Shown here: piece after piece, positions 9,885 to 18,927 of the stretch | How positions within the stretch are numbered: position 1 is the stretch's first letter | Layout: every line of letters starts with the position of its first letter | Source of the DNA: Diplolepis rosae | Lineage: Eukaryota > Arthropoda > Insecta > Hymenoptera > Diplolepididae | DNA: 64,000 bases | Assembly: GCA_030998225.1 (NCBI GenBank) | Contig: JAPYXD010000746.1 | Span: 3,162,001 to 3,226,000 of the forward strand | Direction of reading: 5' to 3' | Notes under the pieces: model-generated | What the model was told of the DNA's origin: nothing | What the model saw: the letters and a program-made list of their open reading frames with translations, nothing else | The model's database searches: none | Made by a program: the position numbers and the translations under genes

Positions 9885-10703
9885 CCTCCCCTCGGACTGG
9901 TACCTTGACGAAGTCCTTCTCTTGGCTATGCCAAAAATGGACGGGTGGGGAGGCTTAGCAGACGGCCCTCGGGTCATGGAGGTTGTAGTGTCTCGATGAA
10001 TCGGTGAACAAATGCAGGAGGCTCTATAGACGGGCATCTTCCCATTGCGTGAAGGGTGCCCTATAAACGGGTCTATTCCAGGTTGAGAGTGGGGGACGCT
10101 ATAAACGCGTCTATCCCCATGCATGGAGAAGGATGTATGTCCCAGGTAGCGGCGCTGAGAGTGAGTCTGCGAGTGCTTGTGAGGAATGAGTGAACTGAAC
10201 TAATGTCAGCGCCGCATGACTGTGATATGTGTCCTTCGAATGTGAGAGAAGAACCTATAGACGGTCTCCCTCTTGAAAGAGGCTAAAAGCGAATTCGTGT
10301 ATGGAATCTCCTGGGGGACACTGCAAAGCCTTCGCAGTCTGTGACCAAGAATAGTCCAAACGATCATTTCTGTATCGCATCCCACTGGGAGTGCTTCGTC
10401 GTCGAGTGGTGTCTTCCCCGGCCCACGAGGAGGCAAGGCTGCTATGAGCCTAGCTCTGCCGAGGTGGTGTGCCATGCGGGATCAGAAGCCAGCCCCTTCG
10501 GGACCTTGATCAGGTATTGCGTATTGAACACAGGTGTCGGAGCCTGTGTTGCCTCGAGCGAGTCCGGTCTGTCCGTGTATTCCGGGATGGCTAAGCGGAG
10601 TTTGGGCCTCAGGGAACTGGGCTAGGACTTCGGCCGAGGGTACACCCGTTCCCAACTATTCCGACCCGCTCATCTACGCACGATGCGCTGGTAAAAAAGA
10701 TTT
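9885..10703 (+). promoter_or_regulatory. LINE 5' untranslated region with about 37-bp degenerate repeats
   Basis: GC-rich leader without a convincing frame. Between about 10022 and 10128 three related units begin CTATAGACGGG, CTATAAACGGG and CTATAAACGCG at 10024, 10061 and 10099, a spacing of 37 and 38 bases. Repeated 5' leader units can act as promoter modules in LINEs, but here that is inference. Confidence 0.5.
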
Positions 10704-11321
10704 ATGGAATTGAATAAAGATACTGTGGGGAAAGTCGACTTGGGGTCTTCATCAGGAGCTGAAGGTTGGAAGGACGTCCTTCAGCTCCTGAAGGAGCAAA
10801 ATGAGAAAATGGAAAAGCTAGCCAGAGCTCTGAGCGTAATACAAAAGGGTATGCTCAGAAATAACCCTGGCTTTGTTAAAGACTCGGTAAACGAGGCAGC
10901 TGAGGTGTTGGGCAGTATGCTCAACACCTACAGGTGCCTACTTGAAAGCAGGGTGGAACTCCAGAAGAGGCTGGAGACCCACCCCGCCTCGAAAAAAATG
11001 GGTATCTTTCGGAGACCGCGCTCTGTGTCTCTGGGAGACACCCCCAACGATCCATTCGAAGTCTTCGAGACCCAGATCCTTCTCCTTGAGCAGAGCCTCA
11101 GCGAGGCTTTCGGGCGGTCCCTCATAGGTGGTGACTTCAACAGTAAGTCACCTGAGTGGAGTGAGGCCCGCCTAGATAGGAGGGGAATCTTGGTTGGGGA
11201 GATGGTCACTAGGAATGACCTGATCGTCTTGAATCAGGGCAGGGAATTCACGTTCAGACGAGGAGCGGGGGCGTCAATAATTGATCTTACGATTACGGAC
11301 CTCGCCTCGCTTCAAGGATAA
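10704..11321 (+). pseudogene. LINE ORF1 start fused to endonuclease C-terminal part
   Basis: A 205-codon frame. Residues about 1-100 are helical and charged (LLKEQNEKMEKLARAL), like the coiled-coil start of a LINE ORF1. From about residue 138 it switches to the second half of an APE-type endonuclease (IGGDFNSKSPEWSEARLDRRG, read in parts). The rest of ORF1, with its zinc knuckles, and the first half of the endonuclease, with its catalytic Asn and Glu residues, are missing. A large deletion has therefore joined the two ORFs into one frame. The frame ends where a frameshift near 11318 moves the endonuclease end to another frame. Confidence 0.65.
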
Positions 11322-12190
11322 GCGACTGGTCGGTTCTCGAGGTAATAACCTTGAGTGACCACCGGTGCATCGAACTTACTTTAGAACAACGGTGCCAAGC
11401 AGTGGATAAGGGTAGGGGCGGCAAAGAAAGGAGCCCATCCTGGAACACGAGACGACTCAGCAGGGAAAGACTTCGAGAATACCTCGAAGAAACCAGGCTC
11501 ATCGTTGAGCTTGGTTGTGTCTGCCCTGCTGGGTCGTTTGAGGCAACTGTGCGCTCTGCGAGACAGAATGTGGTCGCGGCTTGCGACTACTCGATGCCTC
11601 GCCGTAAGCGCAGGCAAGCCAAGGGTTCGATGTACTGGTGGAACGACCATTTGGCAGCCCTACGTCGAGAATGCCTCGCAGCGCGGCGAAAATGCACCCG
11701 TTCAAAGGGGGATGCTACGCTGCACGAGGCATGGAAAGGGGCAAAAACAGCTTTGAGGCGAGGCATAAAGAAAAGCCGACTTCAATGCTGGAAAGACTTG
11801 ATCGGTGAGGTCGAGAAGGACCCATGGGGTCTCGCCTTCAAAATAGTCACCAAGAGATTGGTGGCTAGAAGAAAGACCCCGGGCCTGGATAATCCCGATC
11901 GAGTCAAGTACATTGTGCGAAGCTTGTTCCCACACGTGGAGCCGTTCCAAAGACAGGACCGAAATTCCTGCGTGGTCCGGCGCGAAGAACTCTTTACTCT
12001 CGAAGAACTAAAGAGAGCGGGTGGCAGGCTTAAGGCAAATACAGCGCCGGGTATCGACGGGGTGCCGAACGAGATCCTCAAAGAGGTGATCGGGGCATAC
12101 CCGGAGATTCTCCTAGAAGTCTTTAACTCCTGTCTTCGGTAGGGGAGCTTCTTCGCAGATTGGAAGAAGCAGAGGTTGGTCCTGCTGAGG
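11322..12190 (+). pseudogene. LINE ORF2: endonuclease end and RT N-terminal part
   Basis: The reading resumes one frame over with the endonuclease terminal motif SDH (11354-11362), then a basic spacer and the start of the reverse transcriptase (APGIDGVPNEILK near 12047). An in-frame TAG lies at 12140-12142, after which the same frame continues to the MITE insertion at 12191. Confidence 0.75.
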
Positions 12191-12340
12191 CAGTGATCCC
12201 AGAATGCGTAAGATTTTTGCTCCCACCAGCTCATGGTTTCTTCCTCGCTCCACTGCCAGAAGTTGGTTGAATGAGGAAGACGCAATGAGCTGGTGGGATC
12301 CATGGTGGGAGGAAAAATCTTACGCATTCTGTGAACACTG
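12191..12340. mobile_element. 150-bp hAT-type MITE inside the LINE RT
   Basis: The terminal inverted repeats start CAGTGATCCCAGAATGCG and end with the complement (CGCATTCTGTGAACACTG). They continue inward through the complementary TAAGATTTTT and an inner GAGGAAG hairpin. The 8-bp TSD TGCTGAGG is perfect (12183-12190 and 12341-12348). The CAGTG terminus plus an 8-bp TSD is diagnostic of hAT-type non-autonomous elements. The insertion splits the RT codons for VLLRKG, and element plus TSD (158 bp) shifts the frame. Confidence 0.9.
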
Positions 12341-13814
12341 TGCTGAGGAAGGGCAACAAAGCTCTAGGGTTTGCCACGTCGTATAAACCTATATGTTTAT
12401 TGGATACGATGGGGATGCTTCTGGAGGAGTTGATTCTGCAACGGCTTCAGGCTCTCTTGGTCGGGGAGAACGGCATCTCGGAAAACCAGTTCGGATTCAG
12501 GAAAGGAAGGTTCACTGTGGACGCTATCCAAGCTGTGGTTAACATCGCCACAAATGCAAGAAAAGGAACTGGTAAGCGTAAGGGGTTCTGTGCGTTGATT
12601 AGCATTGACATATGCAATGCGTTCAATACCACGAGATGGAATATCTGCATCGAGGCGATGATGCGGAAAAAGGTTCCAGACTACCTGTTGCAAATGATAG
12701 ATGACTATCTGAGCGACAGGTGGGTGATATACGAGGGCGACATATGGTCTCTCAAAGAAGAGATGACATGTGGCGCTCCTCAAGGGTCGCGGGTGGGTCC
12801 ACTCGTTTGGAACGTCATGTACGACGACTTTCGGCGCATGGACCTACCTGCTGGAACGAGCATCATCGGCTTCGCGGATGACGCACTTGTCGTGCGCACC
12901 GCTGATGACGTCGGAATCATAGAGCTGAGGATCAATGAAAGTCTGTGGCGAGCGAAGCGCTGGTTGGATAGCAGAGGCCTTAAAATGAACCTGAGAAAAC
13001 CGAGGCTTTGCTCGTTACGGACAGCAGATCCTTCCAATACCCGAGGATTGTTCTCGGAGAGCATGAAGTCGAGTGGAAAACAAGCATTAAGTACTTGGGA
13101 ATGCAGTTGGATCAAAGGCTTAGCTTTGGCGAACACCTAAAGATCGCAGCTGCCAATTCCATCCAATGTGGAGCGAACTTGCCCCGGCTTATGCCAAACA
13201 TTGGTGGACCCAGGGAAGCGAAATGAAGATTGGTGGCGAGCGTGGTCCATTCGAAGTTGCTTTATGCATCTCCGGTCTGGGCCAATGCCTTGCAAAACCA
13301 TGCTATCCAGAAGAAGCTGTTCTCGGCGCAGAGACTTGTCGCTCTGAGAATAGTTTCAGCATATAGAACTATCTCGATGAGCGTTGTGTTGGTCCTGGCG
13401 AGCGTCCCGCCAATAGATTTATTGGTGAAGGAAAGGCAGGAGACCTTTCATCTCCGTAAGGAGCTTACCTGCGCTGACCTGTAGGAAATCGCTCGCGCAA
13501 AGGAGGCCATCCGCAAGGATGGAAGGCGCAGACTCGTCGAGAAGTGGCAAATGAGATGGCATGGTGAGCAGACAGGGAGATGGACCTACCGCCTGATCTC
13601 GGAGCTCGCCACCTGGCTGAATAGAAAGCACGGGGAAGTCGGCTTTTACTTGGCGCAAGCGCTCTCGGGCCATGGCTGTTTCAACGCGTACCTGAGGCGC
13701 TTTAAGAAGAGAGATGAGGAGACGTGTTGCTACTGCGATTTCCCGGTGGATAACGCAGAGCCCGCAGTCTTCGTCTGCGCAAAATGTGGTGTGGCAAGGG
13801 AGGTCCTCGGTTAG
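12341..13814 (+). pseudogene. LINE ORF2: RT catalytic part and C-terminal domain
   Basis: After the MITE the RT continues (ISENQFGFRKGR, then GAPQGSRVGPLVWNVMYDD, then the catalytic FADD at 12871-12882). A frameshift falls near 12985-13010, and the reading moves to the frame with YLGMQLD, a typical segment following the RT palm. In-frame stops lie at 13224-13226 and 13482-13484. The C-terminus ends with a cysteine motif (CCYCDFPVDNAEPAVFVC) like the R1-group CCHC motif, but the expected histidine is proline. Confidence 0.8.
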
Positions 13815-14623
13815 GCGGTGGGTTCCGAACTTACTCCTGACACGATAGTCCCTCCCATGCTCTAGTCTGAACGGTTCTGGACCCTCTTCGAGTCATTCGT
13901 CACACTTGTGATGAAGACGAGAGAGCTTGATGGGCGTCGAGTGCGAAACAACGGGGAGGGCGAGTAGAAATTGCATCGGGGCCTCCGCCCGCGGTCCTGC
14001 GTCTCGGGTAGATTTGGCTTTCCGCGTCGTTCGGGGGAGGAATCTGTTGGTTTCTTCCCTGGGTGGCACGGCTAGCCGGTTTGCCTAGTGGGCGTGTTGC
14101 CGCGAGTGGAGGTTCCGAGCGACGGATGACGGAAGAGTCGTACGCGACTTTAAGCTGGAACCAACCACACGGAGAAAAGTTTGGTGAATCCGCTCACCCA
14201 ACACGTAGAACTGATGTGCTAAGCACACGGAGAGCTGCGCGACCTCTGTTTGGTAGAACAACTCTGCCAATTTGGGGGAACCATTACCGCAAACTAGGCG
14301 AGCTGTTACGCGAAATACTTGGGCCAGCCGTTCTCTCGCAAGCTTTTCGTCAGTTTGGGGTAACCAGTGCCCCAATTTTAGAGTAGAAGTTACACTAAAC
14401 CAAGGACGAGCGGCTTTCCCACCGCTAGCGCTGCGGTTCTACTAAACTTCTGTCCGTGCACCCGTGAAGTTTAAAGCCGAAAGGCGGTTCCGCGGGTGGT
14501 GTATTGGTTCGAGAGAGGGGGTTTTATGTTTTTAACAGGTATGCCTAGACCCGTCCAGGAGAGACCTGTACAACGTCTATAAATGATTTTGCCATTTTTC
14601 CTCCTCACCGAAAAAAAAAAAAA
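13815..14623 (+). other. LINE 3' untranslated region and poly(A)
   Basis: GC-rich and non-coding. A 107-codon frame at 14063-14386 shows no recognisable domain and is taken as chance. The region ends with CCTCACCG followed by 13 A's. Confidence 0.6.
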
Positions 14624-14856
14624 TATAATGTAATATTTAATAATTAGTTATTATTTAATACTTTAATTAATCACTTAATAATTAATCATTAATAATCCTA
14701 AGGTTTAGTTGGCGAACTACTTCGCCTGGTCAAATCGCCGTGTAGAGGTGTACGGGGGGACTGAACACTTTCGCCTGACGCGCCGTCTACAATCTTCGCG
14801 GGGAACTAGGCCTGCACCGCATCTAGGTTTATAATATCTTTCGTTTTGGGTATATC
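14624..14856. other. Repeat B tail, then GC-rich islet of unknown origin
   Basis: 14624-14665 continues repeat copy B. From about 14700 to 14830 lies a GC-rich stretch (GGCGAACTACTTCGCC inverted repeat, then AGGTGTACGGGGGG) with no homology I recognise. The short piece at about 14841-14856 (TTTTGGGTATATCT) matches the complement of 16131-16150 in the foldback element next door. Confidence 0.4.
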
Positions 14857-16441
14857 TCACGGTAGTATATACCAGCCCCTTGCATCTCAGCCAGAATGCC
14901 CGTAATCCGCGAAACGAAAATGTCACAAGAATTGACCGTGGCCGCTAGGGACGCTAATTGTTCATGAGGCCTGAATTCATTTTAATGCTTGGGAAAATGC
15001 ATGAAAATTAAATTTTTGTTGATAAAAACTACTTTATCATATTTTTTTTACAACACATTGATCTAGAAAGTTTTAAATGTCATTTAAAGCAATTTTTACT
15101 GCTAGAAAGGGTGATATGCTTGAAATTTGGGCGAAAATTGTCTTTGTAATTCTGGCTGGAAATTGAAATCAAAGTTCTGTTATCTTCGTTTTAACATTAA
15201 TATTTACATGGTGATTTTTAAATAAAAGTACAATATTTATTTCCATTATCAATATTATTGATATTTTATTAGTCTTACATATTATAATAGAAAAATTGGC
15301 CATTAAAATTCCATGAAATTGAATTATAATACGGGTATGAATTATTTCATCTTGAATTTTTTATAGAAAAATTAGATTTTATTATAGGACATTTTGTATT
15401 TTATATTTTAAAACTTCTCAGTAATTGAAAAAATAACATTTTTATGAACAAAACTTTCACATAAGGAATGAACGTACATTTGAAAAAGTAACAAATATAA
15501 AGAATTTATAAAATTCCTTCATAAGTATTTGAAAACACAAAGAACAAAGATGTTTGTAATAAATAATAATCAACATAATATACTATATTTCATAATAATA
15601 TAATGGATATTTAGATCTCTATGCACATTATTTATAAAGTGTATTTTATCTATAATAACTTAAGTTCAGTCAGTCATCTTTGTTGATTTTTTTATGCAAA
15701 GCGTTTTAAATTTAGTAACGTTCAAATTTTAATAAGTTAAAGACGCTCATGATAAATAAACCACAAAACAATGCACTTTTTCAGAGCATGACGTGTAGCC
15801 TGTTTTGCAACCTACAGCAACACATTTCCGCATTTTCACTTAAATTTTTATATCACCGACTGTTAAACTCATTCCAATTTACCCAAAAAGCACACAAAAG
15901 CACTGCAGCACCAATTTTTCACAAAAAACGTTAAATTTCAATGTTGTATAATGCATCAACATCTGTGACATTTTCTTCTCCAGAGATTCCGGGGGCTGGT
16001 ATAGACAGATCTGGCAACTCCCGTGGTGGGGGATGTTCGCTTCTTGTGGTCAGAATGTTTCATATTTTCGCCACGGATAGCGCTAGTATCGAGTATTGGT
16101 CCGAATGACCGCACTATAGCATGTATGTATATAGATATACCCAGAACGTAGTCAGCTGTGAAAGCTGTCTGTAAACCACGGGTATTCCTTTAACTACTCG
16201 ATTGCAGCGCTGCCCAAGCGGTCACTTTCGAAACTACTACTTGTTACGATAAGGGAACATCCCCCACCACGGGAGTTGACAGACCTGTCTATACTACCGT
16301 GGTATATCTATATACATACATGCTATAGTGCAGTCATTCGGGCCACTACTCGATACTAGCGCTATCTGTGGCGAAAATATGAAACATTCTGACTTCAAGA
16401 AGGGAACATCCCCCACCACCACCTGTCTATACTACCGTGGG
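14857..16441. mobile_element. Foldback element, split by a TIR transposon
   Basis: The left arm (about 15999-16142) and right arm (about 16300-16440) are near-complementary. Shared blocks include CAGAATGTTTCATATTTTCG with ATAGCGCTAGTATCGAGTA, and CATGTATGTATATAGATAT. A further inverted piece (16256-16310) matches 15999-16038 (CTCCCGTGGTGGGGGATG). The very end of the left arm (CACGGTAGTATA at 14859-14870) is separated from the rest by the CAGCCCC element. Joining across that insert gives the same order as the complement of 16256-16310. No coding sequence is present. Confidence 0.7.
14873..15998 (+). mobile_element. CAGCCCC-type TIR element, copy 1
   Basis: Starts CAGCCCCTTGCATCTC and ends GATTCCGGGGGCTG. 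It is flanked by GTATATAC (14865-14872) and GTATAGAC (15999-16006), an 8-bp TSD with one difference. The terminal inverted repeats are over 100 bp and divergent, sharing blocks such as TGTCAC, TTGACCG, TGGCC and GTTCATGAGGCC. The interior is AT-rich with no transposase; the 61-codon frame at 15749-15934 is not convincing. Compared with copy 2 it lacks about 52 bp near the right end (around 15945-15960), which removes part of the right inverted repeat. An 8-bp TSD suggests a hAT- or P-like mechanism. Confidence 0.8.
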
Positions 16442-16661
16442 TAGAGTTCTAAATTTCTCGGACATTTAAAATCCGGTCACGTTCTCGTGACTGTGACCGT
16501 CATTTTAAGACAACTTGAGAATTTACAGAGAATTTAAGAGAATTTTACCATACCTTCACCAAAATTTTCTTTATCATTAAACCTAATAATATTGTAAATT
16601 TATTTCCAAACACTTTGAATTGCAATAGTGAAGGTTTCATAAAAATAAACTACGAAAAATG

Positions 16662-16925
16662 TCAAGTTTTATCGGAATCCAATATCAAAAAAAAATTTTT
16701 TATAGCCATTATATTCAATTCAAACATAAAGAACAAGTAATTCAAGTTTTCTTCGCACAAATTACGCTTTGATTTAAATAATTGTTTCACAGTTTCGGGA
16801 CAGTTTATGCACTTTTTTAAGTGCTCTATTTGTAAAGTGGCATGCTTTCTGTACCTCTGATCACAGTATTTGCACTTGAAAGAAGCGTTATTTTGTTTAT
16901 CAATAATTTTAAAAAAAAATTCCAA
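16662..16925 (-). pseudogene. BED zinc-finger fragment of a hAT transposase
   Basis: An 87-codon frame read toward lower coordinates. Its first half matches the BED finger pattern of hAT transposases: FKCKYCDQRYRKHATLQ, then EHLKKCINCPE, with C-x2-C followed by H-x3-C. BED fingers bind the transposon ends. After about residue 50 similarity stops and the RNase H-like catalytic domain is absent. The position, just inside the right TIR and reading inward, is where a transposase N-terminus belongs. Confidence 0.7.
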
Positions 16926-17139
16926 ACTATATTCTTGTTTTTTCCATTTTTATTGTGCACGTCAGACGAACTTCCAGAACAAAGCATTTATCAAAAACAA
17001 TTGAAAGCTTGAACCGTTACGGAAAAATATTTTTAAATTCTCATAAATTCTCGAAGAGCACATTCATCAGAGAAATTCTCAGTCATGTTCCCGTGCTCCC
17101 AGACATATTCTCGGTCACATAAACTCTTTAGAACTCTAA

Positions 17140-17273
17140 AGGTGCCATCCCATGACCGCAGAAAACGAACATCCAATTACAGAACACCGTTAAGAAGAAT
17201 GAAATCTAAAGATCTTCTGTAATTGGCTGTCTGATTTCTGCTTTGCGTTTACTGCTGTCATGGGATTTCACCT
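17140..17273. mobile_element. 134-bp Harbinger-type MITE
   Basis: The terminal inverted repeats AGGTGCCATCCCATGAC and GTCATGGGATTTCACCT match at 15 of 17 positions, with further inner pairing (CCAATTACAGAA/TTCTGTAATTGG). The TSD is TAA (17137-17139 and 17274-17276). A 3-bp TWA-type TSD is typical of PIF/Harbinger. Removing the element and one TAA restores the hAT right end directly against its own TSD. Confidence 0.85.
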
Positions 17274-17323
17274 TAACCGTGGGGAAAGCAAAAAAAGATC
17301 GTTTGTTTCTTTCCCTCGTGTAC

Positions 17324-17337
17324 GTTACCATGGTAAC
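17324..17337. promoter_or_regulatory. Palindromic RFX X-box upstream of Arl2bp
   Basis: GTTACCATGGTAAC is a perfect 14-bp palindrome. Both half-sites fit the X-box consensus GTNRCC/RGYAAC with a 2-base spacer. It lies about 160 bp upstream of the Arl2bp ATG. RFX factors drive many ciliary genes in animals through such sites, and ARL2BP is cilium-associated in mammals. Function here is inference. Two direct copies of CCTGCATGCAG follow at 17349-17359 and 17364-17374. Confidence 0.6.
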
Positions 17338-17499
17338 CTGCATCGTTGCCTGCATGCAGCATTCCTGCATGCAGCGGTATACTTCCTAATTAAGAAGAGG
17401 AAAAAAAATTTATTCCTCATTTCAGGTGATTAGGGCATGTTTTTAGTTTGCTTATGCAATAAACATAAAGTGTTGTTTTGAATTATTACTGCTGGAAAA

Positions 17500-18578
17500 A
17501 TGGCACACAATGTCGCAGGTCAGTCGATGCTCAAAATTAAAAATACATTACAATTTTGCATAGGTAAATCAGGTAGAGTTAAACTCTCATTAGTCTAACT
17601 AATGATCTTTTACAGATGTACAAAAATCTTATATAGAAAACTGTTAATTGTTGTTTTCATAAATATATTACATGTTTTGCAGACTGTTCAATGAACTCAA
17701 TTAATTTGGATATTACTGAAAATCTTCGAATAAGTGGAGCGACTAAAGATGAAGATGTTTCATTTGATGAGATTATTGGAATGATAGAGGATATTTTGAT
17801 GGGTAATTTGCATTACATGAAAATAAAATATGTATATTTATTTTTCATTGTCCATATTTTCATGCTCTCTATTATAATATTGAAATTGAGGTTTTTATGA
17901 AATGTATAACCTTGTATTTTCAGAGGATGAGTTTCAGACATTGCAACAGCGTTATTTAGAAAAATACTGGCAAGTTTTCGAACCTGTCGAAGAAAATAAA
18001 TTGATCTACATGGACATATTCAACGAGTATGTAAGTTTCGATTACATTTCATTCTACTTATATTTTTTTGCAGAATACTAATTTTTTCCGCAGAAAGATT
18101 TTTAAATTCTTTAATATTTTAATTAATGCATGAATTTTCTTAGAACAAAGAGATAGAAACTTATTTGGAGAATACTTTAAAAAACGTTATTCCGAATTTC
18201 TCTATGAACAGTCTCCAAAACCAGCTCAAGTAAGTTTGCATATTCAATTATGTATGTATCGCTTTTCTTAAACATCACCTGTTACTTAAAAAATCATAAA
18301 AGCATTTATTTTAAATATTCCTTTTTTACAGTAAGAGACGACCAGAATTAGAAGGCGAAATATTCGAGATACTACTAGCGTTAACCGACTTTATTGCTTT
18401 TAAAGAAATGATCCTCGATTATAGAGCTGTGAGTTGAGATAAGTTCTAGTTAACACAAAATAATATTATTTTTTGATAAATTTACTTGTTTCTATAGGCA
18501 AAAGAAGGTAAAATGCAGGATCTTAGCAACAGTTTATCTATAATATCCATGAAGTCATACAATCCAGCTGGTGATTAA
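17500..18578 (+). CDS. Arl2bp: ADP-ribosylation factor-like 2-binding protein (BART)
   Basis: Six coding exons: 17500-17518, 17683-17802, 17924-18030, 18144-18229, 18332-18428 and 18498-18578. All introns are GT-AG, and the joined frame gives 169 residues (human ARL2BP has 163). The BART domain covers about residues 28-150. Conserved stretches include DEFQTLQQRYLEKYW, EENKLIYMDIFNEY and LTDFIAFKEMILDYRA, the last being highly characteristic. The protein binds GTP-loaded ARL2/ARL3 and acts in the cytosol, mitochondria and at the ciliary base. The start was chosen because exon 1 ends in CAG|GTCAGT and joins in phase. The gene sits between nested transposons and convergent Nup93. The reading frame is intact, so it is probably functional. 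Confidence 0.93.
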
Positions 18579-18927
18579 TTTTATTACGAAAAATGGAACC
18601 AATTTCATATCAATTCGAAGGTGTAATCATTCGCTCCTCATTTACTCCCTTATTAATATGTGTTCAGAATTCTATAATTCTTTGTATATTTAAAAAAGTG
18701 ATTGTCATAAGATTACAGATTATTTAAAAAAAAGATTTTTTATTTAAATTTAAAATTACATTAAAATTTACTAGATTTTATTTTAATTTATAAATTTAAT
18801 ATAATGTTATGCAAATAAATTCAGAGTAAATTGAAAAGAAACCTTTACATTTCATCTGTATTTTGTACGAAATTTAGTTTAACTTATAAAAATACGACTA
18901 ATATGTGATTACATCAAAATAATTTTG
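18579..18927. other. 3' intergenic gap between convergent genes
   Basis: 349 bases of AT-rich DNA between the Arl2bp and Nup93 stop codons must hold both 3' untranslated regions and both polyadenylation signals. AT-rich runs are abundant, but I do not single out one signal per strand. There is no transposon insertion here, unlike every other flank. Confidence 0.6.

Larger units (their letters stand above)
9885..14623 (+). mobile_element. Dead R1-like non-LTR retrotransposon (LINE)
   Basis: This GC-rich island in AT-rich DNA ends in a 13-base poly(A) (14611-14623). It contains part of an ORF1, the C-terminal part of an APE-type endonuclease, a reverse transcriptase and a C-terminal cysteine motif, in the order of the R1/TRAS/Waldo group. 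The sequence on both sides continues the tail of repeat copy B, so the element inserted there. The TSD is probably TATAAT-like but is ambiguous in this AT-rich setting. Frameshifts, stops, a large internal deletion and a MITE insertion show that it is inactive. Confidence 0.8.
16442..17275 (-). mobile_element. hAT transposon remnant with BED finger
   Basis: The ends are TAGAGTTCTAAA (16442-16453) and its complement TTTAGAACTCTA (17127-17138). The 8-bp TSD ACCGTGGG lies at 16434-16441 and 17276-17283; the second copy is separated from the right terminus by a Harbinger MITE. Subterminal GAGAATT motifs recur near both ends (around 16505-16545 and 17035-17090), as is common in hAT elements. Only a BED-finger fragment of the transposase remains, so this is an internally deleted copy. 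Confidence 0.8.

Noticed and set aside
9837..10475. Minus-strand open frames across the LINE leader
   Set aside because: GC-rich antisense shadows of the LINE with no recognisable domain.
14063..14386. 107-codon frame in the LINE 3' region
   Set aside because: It lies after the terminal cysteine motif, has no domain and matches nothing expected of an R1-like element.
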